Source: Clostridia bacterium (lineage in GTDB: Bacteria; Bacillota; Clostridia; Christensenellales; Borkfalkiaceae). From it: DNA of 49,474 nt. Location: the NCBI GenBank assembly GCA_017453045.1, contig JAFTKX010000018.1, forward strand, positions 1 to 49,474, given 5' to 3'. The notes below the pieces were generated by a model. That model saw only the letters and a program-made list of their open reading frames with translations, had not been told where the DNA came from and ran no database searches. Numbering within the stretch: position 1 is the stretch's first letter; each line of letters begins with the position of its first letter. Positions 1 to 8,459 of this stretch are shown here, piece by piece. The position numbers and the translations under genes were made by a program.

Positions 1-1
1 C

Positions 2-1978
2 GTTGACGATTACGGCTACGTTTGGTCAAGCAACGATAAAGTTCGTCCAAACGACACAACGCCTGGACATGCAGAACAACGTATGGGGTGGCCGTACCCT
101 TCTAACGACGATATAAAAGGTATCAGTTGGGATTTCAACGATAGTACGGATTCTTGGTCTAACAATATCGGAGCAACGAGCAGTAATAATCTTTACACTG
201 CAAGCGTAAGCGGACAGTCGACAGATATTACGTTTACTTCGCCGACGGCAAGTAGTAGTGGTTTCAAGATAAATTGGTATACTTATAGAAAGATTTATCT
301 CTATTCTGCGCCACTTTTAGAATTTGATATTCGTATTGACGATGCGTCAAGCGTTAACGATATTTTAGTCGGATACACGACGAGCGCGCAGTCTACTACG
401 CAATGGGTATCCGTTAAAGATTATGCGTTTATGTCTTACGATATCGGTAACGTTAGCGGTGCGTACAATCATTTGATATTTATGCCTATGTATGCGTTCT
501 GGGGCGAAAGCTCGAGTACGTATCTTAAACAAATTCAAATAAAGGTTGATATTAAAGACGGTCAGTCAATGACGGGTAACGTTGGTCTTAACTACGTTCG
601 TCCTACCATTGATACGAGATATTCTAACAATAACTCAATACTTATTTCTTCACTTCGTCAAGACTACGATTTTACAGGCGATTTAGATTTCTTGGCTGAC
701 AATATTACAAGAGCAAGAAAGGCAATGAATTTCTTAATGCAAATGTACGACAGTTCAAGAAAACTCAACAAACAGTCGTATCTCGTTGGTCACGATGGAG
801 ATCAAGGCGATATAGAGTCAAGCCTTGGTAACGGTTATTGGGATATTTTGTTTATGCCAGAATACGACTTCCAGTCTAATACTTATTTCTATAAGGCTCT
901 TAAAGATATGGCGTATCTTGAATCTATTTTAGAAGATAACGGCATTACGGTAGAAAAGTCTTTGGCAACTATTAATACTGCAACTCGTGAAGGCGCGAAA
1001 GGAACGTGTGCTTATTCGTATACCGCAAGTAGCCTTGAATCCGTTGCGAGTGACGTTTTAGGAGCAATGCGAGCAACTACAACTGACGGCGGTTTCTGGA
1101 ACGGAACGAACGGTAGATTCGTAGCAGGTTGCGGTGCAAACGGTGATTGGTACGATTACGGTTACGTCGCTTGGAACTTAGAAGCAATTTATTACGGCGT
1201 TGCAACCGACGATCAAGCAAATTCAATTATGACTTGGTTAAATAACGAAAGCGGACTTTACGAGTGGGAATTTGCTCCAAAATCAATTACTGAAACTGGT
1301 GACAAAACCGTTCTTAACGGACAATATTATAACAATTCAAGTATCGAGAGTAGTTGGGTAAACTGTCAGTACGGCGGAGCAATTTTATATACTTCGTTCT
1401 ACGACCTTATGGCAAAAATTGAATACGGTGGGGTAGACGTCGCTTATAGTAGACTTTCGGCTATTAAAGACTGGTATATGGAAGTTTATAATTATTACGT
1501 TGCAAACGGGACTGATCCTAACGAGTTCTACCGCTATTATTATGAAAATAAAGAAGTTCAAATGCAAGGACAGGGAACTAACGGCGCCGTTGGTATCGAC
1601 GCGGAATTCTTAGAATCTTACTTAACGTTATCTTCGGTAGCGTACGGCTTCTTCGGTATTGATTCTATTGACGGAAAGACCTTAGTTGTTGCCCCCGAAC
1701 TTCCAACTAACCTTTCGCATTGGGGTATGGAAAACCTTTCGTTCAACTTCGTTGAATACGATATAGTTGCGTATAAAAACGGCGTTCAAATTACTTCGGT
1801 AAGAGAAAGAAATGCAGGCGAGTTGTCAGGCTTAAAAATTCAAATATCGTTAAATTATACACAAGGTCAAAAAGTTTACGTAAACGGCGTTCAAGTTGAA
1901 GTAACGGACGGTATGGTAAACGGTGAAAAAGTTACCGTAACGGTTGACTTTGGCGCAACGGTAGTAGAAGTTAGATAA
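2..1978 (+). CDS. Six-hairpin glycosidase-like protein (5' partial)
   Basis: The reading frame is open from base 2, so the gene begins upstream of the window; the first in-frame ATG at 83 is internal and has no ribosome site. The visible part is about 658 residues. The middle has aromatic-rich helical segments such as LGNGYWDILFMPEYDFQ and later WYDYGYVAWNLEA, which look like (alpha/alpha)6 glycosidase-type folds acting on oligosaccharides. The N-terminal 170 residues look like a beta-rich carbohydrate-binding region, and the C-terminus is a small beta domain (KVYVNGVQVEVTDG). I cannot assign a GH family. It is probably secreted, but the N-terminus is missing. A 39-codon gene follows 12 nt downstream. 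The fold call is inference. Confidence 0.6.
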   Translation, partial: VDDYGYVWSSNDKVRPNDTTPGHAEQRMGWPYPSNDDIKGISWDFNDSTDSWSNNIGATSSNNLYTASVSGQSTDITFTSPTASSSGFKINWYTYRKIYLYSAPLLEFDIRIDDASSVNDILVGYTTSAQSTTQWVSVKDYAFMSYDIGNVSGAYNHLIFMPMYAFWGESSSTYLKQIQIKVDIKDGQSMTGNVGLNYVRPTIDTRYSNNNSILISSLRQDYDFTGDLDFLADNITRARKAMNFLMQMYDSSRKLNKQSYLVGHDGDQGDIESSLGNGYWDILFMPEYDFQSNTYFYKALKDMAYLESILEDNGITVEKSLATINTATREGAKGTCAYSYTASSLESVASDVLGAMRATTTDGGFWNGTNGRFVAGCGANGDWYDYGYVAWNLEAIYYGVATDDQANSIMTWLNNESGLYEWEFAPKSITETGDKTVLNGQYYNNSSIESSWVNCQYGGAILYTSFYDLMAKIEYGGVDVAYSRLSAIKDWYMEVYNYYVANGTDPNEFYRYYYENKEVQMQGQGTNGAVGIDAEFLESYLTLSSVAYGFFGIDSIDGKTLVVAPELPTNLSHWGMENLSFNFVEYDIVAYKNGVQITSVRERNAGELSGLKIQISLNYTQGQKVYVNGVQVEVTDGMVNGEKVTVTVDFGATVVEVR

Positions 1979-1990
1979 GGAGAGAAAGTT

Positions 1991-2110
1991 ATGAAAAAAC
2001 AATATGACAAAATAGTAATTGAAGTAATTATTCTCGATGAAGATATCGTACGGACTTCTCTAACCGACAATACGGGTGTTATGCCTGAGTTCCCCGAAGA
2101 CTTTGAATAG
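1991..2110 (+). CDS. Small acidic protein, 39 aa
   Basis: ATG at 1991 is preceded by a good ribosome site (AAGGAGAG, overlapping the stop of the upstream gene) and the frame ends with TAG just before a strong terminator, so this is very likely a real cistron. The product begins MKKQYDKIVIEVIILDEDIV and ends PEFPEDFE. It is lysine-rich at the start and acidic at the end, with one hydrophobic strand (IVIEVIIL) and no signal peptide. It is co-transcribed with the large glycosidase-like gene. From memory, short proteins with an EVI..DEDIVRTS core occur next to surface or carbohydrate genes in related Clostridia. Function unknown. Confidence 0.7.
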   Translation: MKKQYDKIVIEVIILDEDIVRTSLTDNTGVMPEFPEDFE

Positions 2111-2136
2111 AGAAATTAGGTAACCTAAACAAAAAT

Positions 2137-2174
2137 AAAATCCCGATGATTAAACTCTTAAGCATCGGGATTTT
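2137..2174 (+). terminator. Intrinsic terminator
   Basis: A perfect 12-bp stem AAAATCCCGATG / CATCGGGATTTT with a 14-nt loop, 26 nt after the stop of the 39-codon gene. It ends the transcript of the first operon. Confidence 0.9.
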
Positions 2175-2322
2175 GATATGGATTCATTACAACTTACGAA
2201 GAATAGATTAAAACGTTATTTTTTACGGCTTGTATAAAATTAAAGTTTATTCATTACGGTTTAATTTTAATTTATTAAAATTAAAAATTATTAGTAAAAA
2301 AGCAAAAAGTATAAAAACCCTA

Positions 2323-2352
2323 TTGACAAATTTACTATGTATATAGTAAAAT
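2323..2352 (+). promoter_or_regulatory. Sigma-A promoter of the repeat surface protein
   Basis: -35 TTGACA (2323-2328), 18-nt spacer, -10 TAAAAT (2347-2352). The leader is about 35 nt and carries AGGAGG at 2381-2386. The 150 bases between the preceding terminator and this promoter are AT-rich and hold nothing else I can recognise. Confidence 0.75.
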
Positions 2353-2391
2353 ATACTCATAAGGTTTTACCTTTAATAAAAGGAGGAAAAT

Positions 2392-5013
2392 ATGAAAACA
2401 AACAAATTCTCATTAACAAAAATTTTGTTATGCGTATCTCTCGCGTTTGCTATGCTTGGCGCAAGCCTTTTCTTCGTTAACCAAAGCAAAAGCGTAAAAG
2501 CAGAAGGAACTCCGATTGACGTCTCGGATACTATAACGATAACGATAGATGATTGGATGACAGAAAGTGGTAATGCTACGGACTGTAAAACGTTCTCTTT
2601 AAGGGTGTTGGGTAGTGGAGCAAACGGTTATCTCTATGAATATCTCGTAGTAAATTCTTCAATACAAGGCTATTGGAACGATAACGGCTCTACGTTTGCA
2701 ACAACAAACGGCGTTGATATTAGAGATTATATCTGGTTCAATAATGCTTCTTTAAACAGTATTATAAATGAAAACAATACAAAACCAGATGCCGAGCAAT
2801 ACAAAGGAACAACGTTCCCATTGAGTGTTGGTGGTGTTTATTCTCCGATTGCTTTAGAAACAAATGACTCTTTTGCAAAATTTATGGTTTTAAAGGCTTG
2901 GATGCCAGAAAATGGATTTGTAATTACAATAAAGAGTGGTTTTAAACTTTTATTAAGCGACGGAAATACTATAGAAACTACTAAAGACGTTTCTTTCCTT
3001 TATTCTAACGGCACTATATCAAAAGTTAGCGTAGGCGTGTTATCTTTCGACGGTTTAAGTGATACTATAAACGTTATGGGCGGTTCGGTTATCGGCGAAC
3101 TCCCTGAAGTTCCAGAACAAGCCGGTAAGGTAGGCTTTTGGGCTGTTGACGGTGTAAAAATTACTGCTGACACAGTTTGGGCTTTTGAAGGTAATAAAAC
3201 TGCAGAAGTTTGTTATGCAACTGAAGTTAAAGACCTTCTTACTGTAGAGTATTGGCCATCACAAAGTGATACAACAACGTCTTTCTTTGTAATTAAGGCA
3301 AAGGGTGGAGATAATTATACTATACTTGATTCTTCTTTAAATTGCTACTGGAACGACAATAATAGGGCAAGTTTAAACTGTGGTTGTGACTTAATGAGTT
3401 ACATTTTAATTGACGGAGAGTCCGCTCGTTCGATTATTGATAAAAATAACACGGATAAAACTTACGGCAAGGAGGGGGATACGTTCCCAATGAATATGGG
3501 AGGCGTGTTTGCTCCTGTCGTAGTTGAAACTCCGGGCGTTGGCAGTGCAGGGTTATACGTAAGAGTTTTAAAACAATTTAAGACAGAGTTTGTTATAACT
3601 GTAAAAGCAGGCTTTATGGCAAAACTTGTTGGTGGCGAAATTGTTGTTTTATCTGAAGACGTAACTTGTAGATTTAAGGATAGCGTTTTAACAAAACAAT
3701 GCACAGTATCTTTTAGTGGTACTGAAGATACTATTGGCGACGTAACCGTTTATAACGGCGATACGGTTAATCTTCCTACTCTTCCTGAAAGAGCAGGTTA
3801 CGACGCTACTTGGAAAATTAACGGAGAGGCAGTTGCAAACGAATTTGAATACTGGTATAATGCAGACGTGACTGCAGTTGCAGTTTACACCGCAAAGACT
3901 TATACCTTAACTATCGACGGTGAAGATCCTATCACCGTAACTTACGACGAGCCTATCGGCGAACTCCCATCAAAAGTTGGTTACACCTTAACTTATACTG
4001 TAGACGACGCTCCTATAACTTCTGAAACGGTATGGAACTTTACTGAAGATAAGACCGCGGTTGTTACTGAAGTTGCTAAAACATATACCTTATCTTTTGA
4101 AGGTTTAGACGCTGAAGATAACCTTACGGTAACTTACGATAGCGCAATCGGAACTTTACCTGCTGTACCAGAACAAACTGGTAAAGTTGGTAGATGGCTC
4201 GTTGACGGCGTAGAAATTACTGCCGACACAGTTTGGACTATAGATAGCGACAAGCAAGCAGTTGCTGATTATACTACTTTCTATAGTGTAACTTTCGATG
4301 GCGAAAATGCAGTTTCAGTTGCTGAAGGTGGTTTAGTTGCTGAACCTACTGCTCCTACTAAAGAATCTACCGCTGAATTTGATTTCACTTTCGACGGTTG
4401 GTATAACGGCGAAGAAAAGTGGAATTTTGCAGAAGACGTAGTAAATAGCGACTTAAATCTCGTTGCTAAGTTTAATGAAAATAGAAGATCTTACGCAGTT
4501 ACCTTTGACGGCGAAAACGAAACTTATATCGAATACGGCGCTACGATTACCGAGCCTACCGCTCCTACGAAGGCAGACACCGACGAATATACTTATACCT
4601 TTGACGGTTGGTATAACGGCGAAGAAAAATGGGATTTTGCTACTGACGTAGTAACTGGCGAACTTGCTCTCGTTTCTAAATTTACTCAGACTAAGAGAAG
4701 TTACACCGTATCGTTCAACGTAAGCGGTAGAGACGACGTAACGCTTGAGGATAAAACCGTTGAATACGGTTCAACTTTAGATTTAACCACTCTTTTAGAC
4801 GGTGTTGACCTTAATGGATATACTTACACTATAACCGTAAGCGGAGTAGAAATTTCTACATTAAACGTCGTTGAAAATATTACTGTTGACGTAACCTTTA
4901 CAAAGGTTCAAAGCGGTGAAGCAGGCGGATGTTCTGGTAGCGCAACCGGTGTTTCAATGCTTAGCGCATTAGCGATTTTAGCATCGGTAGTTATTAGAAA
5001 AAAATCAAGATAA
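2392..5013 (+). CDS. Cell-surface protein with twin N-terminal domains and InlB-type repeats
   Basis: 873 residues. A signal peptide (KILLCVSLAFAMLGASLFF, residues about 11-30) shows export. Two related domains of about 170-220 residues follow; both carry YWNDN, then SIINxNNT or SIIDxNNT, then a TFPxxxGGV(Y/F)xP motif. The rest is short beta repeats of the Listeria-Bacteroides (InlB B) type: TFDGWYNGEEKW appears twice almost unchanged, and earlier divergent units carry GxLPxVPEQxGKVGxW. The C-terminus is GGCSGSATG, a hydrophobic helix and RKKSR, which resembles a sorting or anchoring tail but is not LPXTG. Strong promoter, AGGAGG at 2381, own terminator. Probably an adhesin or glycan-binding surface protein; ligand unknown. 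Confidence 0.75.
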   Translation: MKTNKFSLTKILLCVSLAFAMLGASLFFVNQSKSVKAEGTPIDVSDTITITIDDWMTESGNATDCKTFSLRVLGSGANGYLYEYLVVNSSIQGYWNDNGSTFATTNGVDIRDYIWFNNASLNSIINENNTKPDAEQYKGTTFPLSVGGVYSPIALETNDSFAKFMVLKAWMPENGFVITIKSGFKLLLSDGNTIETTKDVSFLYSNGTISKVSVGVLSFDGLSDTINVMGGSVIGELPEVPEQAGKVGFWAVDGVKITADTVWAFEGNKTAEVCYATEVKDLLTVEYWPSQSDTTTSFFVIKAKGGDNYTILDSSLNCYWNDNNRASLNCGCDLMSYILIDGESARSIIDKNNTDKTYGKEGDTFPMNMGGVFAPVVVETPGVGSAGLYVRVLKQFKTEFVITVKAGFMAKLVGGEIVVLSEDVTCRFKDSVLTKQCTVSFSGTEDTIGDVTVYNGDTVNLPTLPERAGYDATWKINGEAVANEFEYWYNADVTAVAVYTAKTYTLTIDGEDPITVTYDEPIGELPSKVGYTLTYTVDDAPITSETVWNFTEDKTAVVTEVAKTYTLSFEGLDAEDNLTVTYDSAIGTLPAVPEQTGKVGRWLVDGVEITADTVWTIDSDKQAVADYTTFYSVTFDGENAVSVAEGGLVAEPTAPTKESTAEFDFTFDGWYNGEEKWNFAEDVVNSDLNLVAKFNENRRSYAVTFDGENETYIEYGATITEPTAPTKADTDEYTYTFDGWYNGEEKWDFATDVVTGELALVSKFTQTKRSYTVSFNVSGRDDVTLEDKTVEYGSTLDLTTLLDGVDLNGYTYTITVSGVEISTLNVVENITVDVTFTKVQSGEAGGCSGSATGVSMLSALAILASVVIRKKSR

Positions 5014-5038
5014 TTTCTCGTTACTAAACTAAAATTTA

Positions 5039-5075
5039 GTCGCCCACAGCAATAGGTGTGGGCGACTTGTTTTTT
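5039..5075 (+). terminator. Intrinsic terminator
   Basis: Stem GTCGCCCACA / TGTGGGCGAC with an 8-nt loop, followed by TTGTTTTTT, 25 nt after the surface protein gene. Confidence 0.92.
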
Positions 5076-5137
5076 CTAAAAAACGTCGTGAAAATAATCG
5101 AAAAAACTGATAAAAATTTTAAATATTTAATCAAAGA

Positions 5138-5166
5138 TTGACAATAAAATACTTATATAGTATAAT
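5138..5166 (+). promoter_or_regulatory. Consensus sigma-A promoter of the GH92 gene
   Basis: Perfect TTGACA (5138-5143), 17-nt spacer, perfect TATAAT (5161-5166). The leader is about 50 nt with AAGGAG at 5213-5218. No operator or catabolite-repression box is obvious. Confidence 0.92.
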
Positions 5167-5223
5167 ATATAAGTATAATAAACTACAGTAGACAACACGC
5201 ATACGACGTAAGAAGGAGAAATA

Positions 5224-7251
5224 ATGAAGTACGTTGATTTGGTTAATATACAGCAAGGAACAGACTCTGTAAGAAGATTTTCACGCGGTAATACGCTTCC
5301 GCTTGTTTGCTTGCCAAATGCAATGAATATGTTCGCTCCACAAACTGATTCGAGTAGGGGCCCTTGGTATTACCATCCTAACGATAGGAGTTTTGAGGGC
5401 GTTCGTCTTACTCACCAACCAAGCCCTTGGGCAGGGGACTTTTCTTATATATGTTTTTTACCGCAAAATGATAAATTGTACGTAGATCCTGCGTTAAGAT
5501 GGTCGGGTTTTCGCCCTGAAAACTCCGTTTTAAAACCCTATTTAATGGAATACTACTTACTTAGATATAAAACCCTTTTTCGTCTTGCTCCAACCGAAAG
5601 GGGAGCTATAATGTCAATTGACGCTACTGAAAACGAAAAAAGACCAATCTTTTCGATTATCCCGTTTAATTTTACTACTGAAATTTCCGTTGAAGATGAT
5701 AAACGAACGGTTTCAGGTTTTACCTGTTCTTATACTGAAGCCCCGTTTAAAGACGATTTCAAGACTTATTTCGTTTTAGAATTCGATTGCGATATAGACG
5801 GCGTTACAACTATGGAAGTAGGCGATAAGGCTCAGGCTTTGGGAGTGTATTTAACCGAAAAGAAATATACGGTTAAAGTTGCGTCGTCTTATATAAGCGT
5901 TGAACAAGCAAAACTGAATTTAAAAACCGAACTTGGCGGAAAGGCTTTTGACGACGTTATGTTTAACGCCAAAGAAAAGTGGGAAGAACTTTTATCAAGA
6001 ATTCAAATTTCTTCGGATGACAAAAAGACTAAAACTTTTTATTCTTGTTTATATAGGGCTTTCGTATTTCCTAACAAATTTTACGAAATTGCGTCCGATG
6101 GAAAACCTTATCACGTCGTTCCTCAAACTAATGAAATAAAAGAAGGTGTGTCGTATACCAACAACGGTTTTTGGGACACTTATAGGACGGTTTATTCGTT
6201 GTACTCAATAGTCCGCCCTGAAATTATAAACGAGATTGTAGAAGGGTATTTAAACGTTTATGATGATACGGGCGTATTGCCAAGATGGCTTACTCCATCT
6301 GAAGTAAACTATATGCCAGGCACGTTAATCGAAGCGGTTTTTGCCGACGTTATAATTAAGGATTTATTGAGCGAAAATAATAAAAAGCGTGTCTATAAGT
6401 CTGTTATCGCTAATTCCGAGTTCCAAACTGACGGTAAAAGAGTTGCGCGTAAATGCAAGGACGAATATGAAACTTTAGGTTACGTTCCTTACGATAAATG
6501 TTTAGAAAGCGTCAATGAAACTTTGGATTCAGCATACGGGGATTTTTGCGTGTCTGTTATCGCTAAATGCGTTGGCGAAAACGAAATTGCCGAAAAGTTT
6601 TTACAAAGAAGTAAAAATTATTCAAACCTTTTCGACGTTAAAACTGGTTTTATGCGTCCAAAACATACTGACGGCTCGTTTAAAGAACCGTTTGACTGTT
6701 TTGACTGGGGTTGCGATTATACTGAAGGCGGAGCATGGCAAAACTCTTTTGCAGTTCCTCACGATTATATAGGGCTTGCAAACCTTTACGGCGGTAAGGA
6801 GAAGTTTTTGAATAAAATCAACGAGTTGTTTGCAACTCCACCGTATTATACGGTAAACGGTTATCCGCTTGAAATACACGAAATGGCAGAGATGGCAGCC
6901 GTTGATTTTGGTCAATGCGCAATTTCTAATCAACCGAGTTTTCATATTCCGTTTATGTACGCTGAATTTGGCGAGCCTGAAAAATCAAAGGCGATTGTAA
7001 AAACTATGGTTGATACGGTATTTTCTTACGAAAACGGTGGATTCCCAGGCGACGAAGACAACGGAACTATGGCTTGTTGGTATATTTTTGCAACGCTTGG
7101 TTTTTATCCTACTTGTCCGGGAAAAATTGATTATACGATAAGCGGAACTCTTTTAAACGGTGCTACGCTTTGCGTTGGCGATAAAAGAGTAGATTTGCTT
7201 GAAAAAATTAAAGATAAAATAAAAATTAATTATTTTGACTTAATAAAATAA
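5224..7251 (+). CDS. GH92-family alpha-mannosidase-like glycosidase
   Basis: 675 residues. The GH92 signature region is present: GFWDTYRTVYSLYSIVRPE (about residues 317-335), GTLIEAVFADVIIKD, and near the C-terminus GGFPGDEDNGTMACWYIFATLGFYP, which matches the family's Gly-Asn-Asp-Asp-x-Gly-x-x-x-x-Trp-Tyr motif in loose form. GH92 enzymes are calcium-dependent exo-alpha-mannosidases acting on N-glycans or yeast mannan. No signal peptide, so it is probably cytoplasmic, unlike many secreted Bacteroidota members. ATG chosen from AAGGAG at 5213. Two GH2 beta-mannosidase-like genes lie 1-6 kb downstream, which suggests a mannoside-using locus. Exact linkage unknown. Confidence 0.85.
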   Translation: MKYVDLVNIQQGTDSVRRFSRGNTLPLVCLPNAMNMFAPQTDSSRGPWYYHPNDRSFEGVRLTHQPSPWAGDFSYICFLPQNDKLYVDPALRWSGFRPENSVLKPYLMEYYLLRYKTLFRLAPTERGAIMSIDATENEKRPIFSIIPFNFTTEISVEDDKRTVSGFTCSYTEAPFKDDFKTYFVLEFDCDIDGVTTMEVGDKAQALGVYLTEKKYTVKVASSYISVEQAKLNLKTELGGKAFDDVMFNAKEKWEELLSRIQISSDDKKTKTFYSCLYRAFVFPNKFYEIASDGKPYHVVPQTNEIKEGVSYTNNGFWDTYRTVYSLYSIVRPEIINEIVEGYLNVYDDTGVLPRWLTPSEVNYMPGTLIEAVFADVIIKDLLSENNKKRVYKSVIANSEFQTDGKRVARKCKDEYETLGYVPYDKCLESVNETLDSAYGDFCVSVIAKCVGENEIAEKFLQRSKNYSNLFDVKTGFMRPKHTDGSFKEPFDCFDWGCDYTEGGAWQNSFAVPHDYIGLANLYGGKEKFLNKINELFATPPYYTVNGYPLEIHEMAEMAAVDFGQCAISNQPSFHIPFMYAEFGEPEKSKAIVKTMVDTVFSYENGGFPGDEDNGTMACWYIFATLGFYPTCPGKIDYTISGTLLNGATLCVGDKRVDLLEKIKDKIKINYFDLIK

Positions 7252-7259
7252 GGTGGTTT

Positions 7260-7466
7260 ATGTTAGATTTAGGTATTTCTGCGATTCTTACTATTCTTGC
7301 CGTTATCATCTTAATAAAGGTAACGGGTAAAATTTTAAAAATCGTTTTAACGCTTGCGTTAGTGGGCGGAATCGTGTATTTCGTTTCTTCGTTTATAACT
7401 TCAGGCTTTACCTTTGCAAACTTCGATAATTTAGTAAATTTTGCAAGATTGTTGAGTTTGAGATAA
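7260..7466 (+). CDS. Small two-helix membrane protein, 68 aa
   Basis: Starts 8 nt after the GH92 stop with AAGGTGG as ribosome site, so it is translated from the same mRNA. The sequence is almost wholly hydrophobic: two predicted membrane helices (about residues 6-20 and 27-48) joined by KVTGKILK, then a short polar tail ending in RLLSLR. No recognised family. Position alone links it to the GH92 gene. Confidence 0.6.
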   Translation: MLDLGISAILTILAVIILIKVTGKILKIVLTLALVGGIVYFVSSFITSGFTFANFDNLVNFARLLSLR

Positions 7467-7482
7467 GTTAAAATCGACTTAT
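7463..7482 (-). repeat. Dispersed palindromic repeat, copy a
   Basis: ATAAGT and ACTTAT arms around an 8-nt centre containing the core TATAAGTCGATTT (minus strand). It overlaps the stop of the small membrane protein gene. Divergent copy of the repeat described at 47259. Confidence 0.5.
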
Positions 7483-7545
7483 ACGCTCGCTTTTTGCAAA
7501 AAAACACTAAAACAGTCAAAAAATCGACAAAATTTTCATTTTTCA

Positions 7546-7574
7546 TTGACAACGATTTATTTAAGTTGTATAAT
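7546..7574 (+). promoter_or_regulatory. Consensus sigma-A promoter
   Basis: TTGACA (7546-7551), 17-nt spacer, TATAAT (7569-7574). Drives the DUF4177-like gene and yidD. The leader carries a perfect AGGAGG at 7608-7613. Confidence 0.92.
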
Positions 7575-7621
7575 AATCGCATCTAATGCATAAAAATGCA
7601 TTTTATTAGGAGGATTCACAA

Positions 7622-7846
7622 ATGATTTACAAGGCAGTTCCAGGACCAAAGACGGTTGTTATTAAAGGCGACAATCTTCAAAGCGCATGCGATTATTTCG
7701 CAGACATCATCAACAACGAAGCAAAAGCAGGTTGGACTTACGTTTCTATGGAAACTATTAACACCTACGAAGTAAAGGGTTGTTTATGGAATAAACATTC
7801 TGTAACTCACACCATTTACATGCTCATTTTCTGCAAGGACGCGTAA
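7622..7846 (+). CDS. DUF4177-like small protein, 74 aa
   Basis: Strong promoter and AGGAGG at 7608-7613 support the start. The layout, a strand starting YKAV, a helix with INNEAKAGW, then a strand VSMETINTYEV and a final MLIFCK strand, matches the small DUF4177-type fold (helix followed by GW and a basic or hydrophobic last strand). No signal peptide. The yidD start codon lies 4 nt past its stop, so the two are coupled. Function unknown; family call moderate. Confidence 0.6.
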   Translation: MIYKAVPGPKTVVIKGDNLQSACDYFADIINNEAKAGWTYVSMETINTYEVKGCLWNKHSVTHTIYMLIFCKDA

Positions 7847-7850
7847 ACCT

Positions 7851-8330
7851 TTGAAAGAAGACAAGCAACCGACGTTCGACCATTTGCCAACGGCAGAAGA
7901 ATTGATCCAAGCCTACGCTTCAAGCGAAGACGTAGATACTGCTTCGATTTACTATAAAAGGAACAACGTCAGACCAAAACTTAACTTTTGGCGCGTACTT
8001 TTGTACGCGCTCATTGTTTTGTGCGTAAGCGCTGTGATTTCCCTTTTCGTTTACGATTTGTCAAAGTCTGCGCTGTGGGCTGTTTTAACGGGCGTATTCG
8101 TGATTTTAGCGGTAATTATCGTCTTTTTAAAACGCGTAGTTATTTGGATGGTTAAACTCTATCAAAAACTTGCTCCCGATTCGGTTAGAAATAGATGTCG
8201 TTTCGAGCCGTCTTGCTCGCAATATATGATTTTGGCAATAGAAAAATACGGTCTTTTTAAGGGTTTAAAAAAAGGTTGGAATAGGCTAAAAAGATGCGTT
8301 CCGCCAAACAGCGGATACGATTTACCCTAA
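7851..8330 (+). CDS. yidD: Membrane protein insertion efficiency factor YidD with N-terminal membrane extension
   Basis: TTG start at 7851 with AAGGAC about 10 nt upstream inside the preceding gene. The C-terminal 65 residues (VKLYQKLAPDSVRNRCRFEP, then SCSQY, then the GLFKGLKKGWNRLKRC stretch and PPNSGYDLP) are the whole YidD domain, a cysteine-bearing helper of YidC/Sec membrane insertion. YidD proteins are normally 70-90 residues. Here about 90 residues precede the domain: a polar segment with PTAEELIQAYASSED and two predicted membrane helices (about 46-66 and 74-92). YidD usually sits with rnpA and yidC; here it is in a different context. The fusion may act as a membrane-tethered version; this is inference. 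Confidence 0.88.
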   Translation: MKEDKQPTFDHLPTAEELIQAYASSEDVDTASIYYKRNNVRPKLNFWRVLLYALIVLCVSAVISLFVYDLSKSALWAVLTGVFVILAVIIVFLKRVVIWMVKLYQKLAPDSVRNRCRFEPSCSQYMILAIEKYGLFKGLKKGWNRLKRCVPPNSGYDLP

Positions 8331-8347
8331 AAAATAACTAAAAAAAT

Positions 8348-8375
8348 ACGCTTGTTATTATCAAGCGTTTTTTTA
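8348..8375 (+). terminator. Intrinsic terminator after yidD
   Basis: Stem ACGCTTG / CAAGCGT with a 7-nt loop, followed by a run of Ts. Confidence 0.88.
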
Positions 8376-8397
8376 TTGTAAAAAAATTAAAAATCCA

Positions 8398-8426
8398 TTG
8401 AAATCTATACTGTTTTGTGTTATCTT
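8398..8426 (+). promoter_or_regulatory. Sigma-A promoter of the first GH2 gene
   Basis: TTGAAA (8398-8403), 17-nt spacer, TATCTT (8421-8426). The weaker boxes suggest lower or regulated expression. Ribosome site AAGGTG at 8450-8455. Confidence 0.7.
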
Positions 8427-8459
8427 TTAAGTAAATAAATTTATTGTATAAGGTGTTGT

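Noticed and set aside
3906-4700. Tandem DNA repeat in the surface protein
   Set aside because: Similarity is at the protein level (InlB-type units) with only short identical DNA stretches, so it is coding repetition rather than a separate repeat element.
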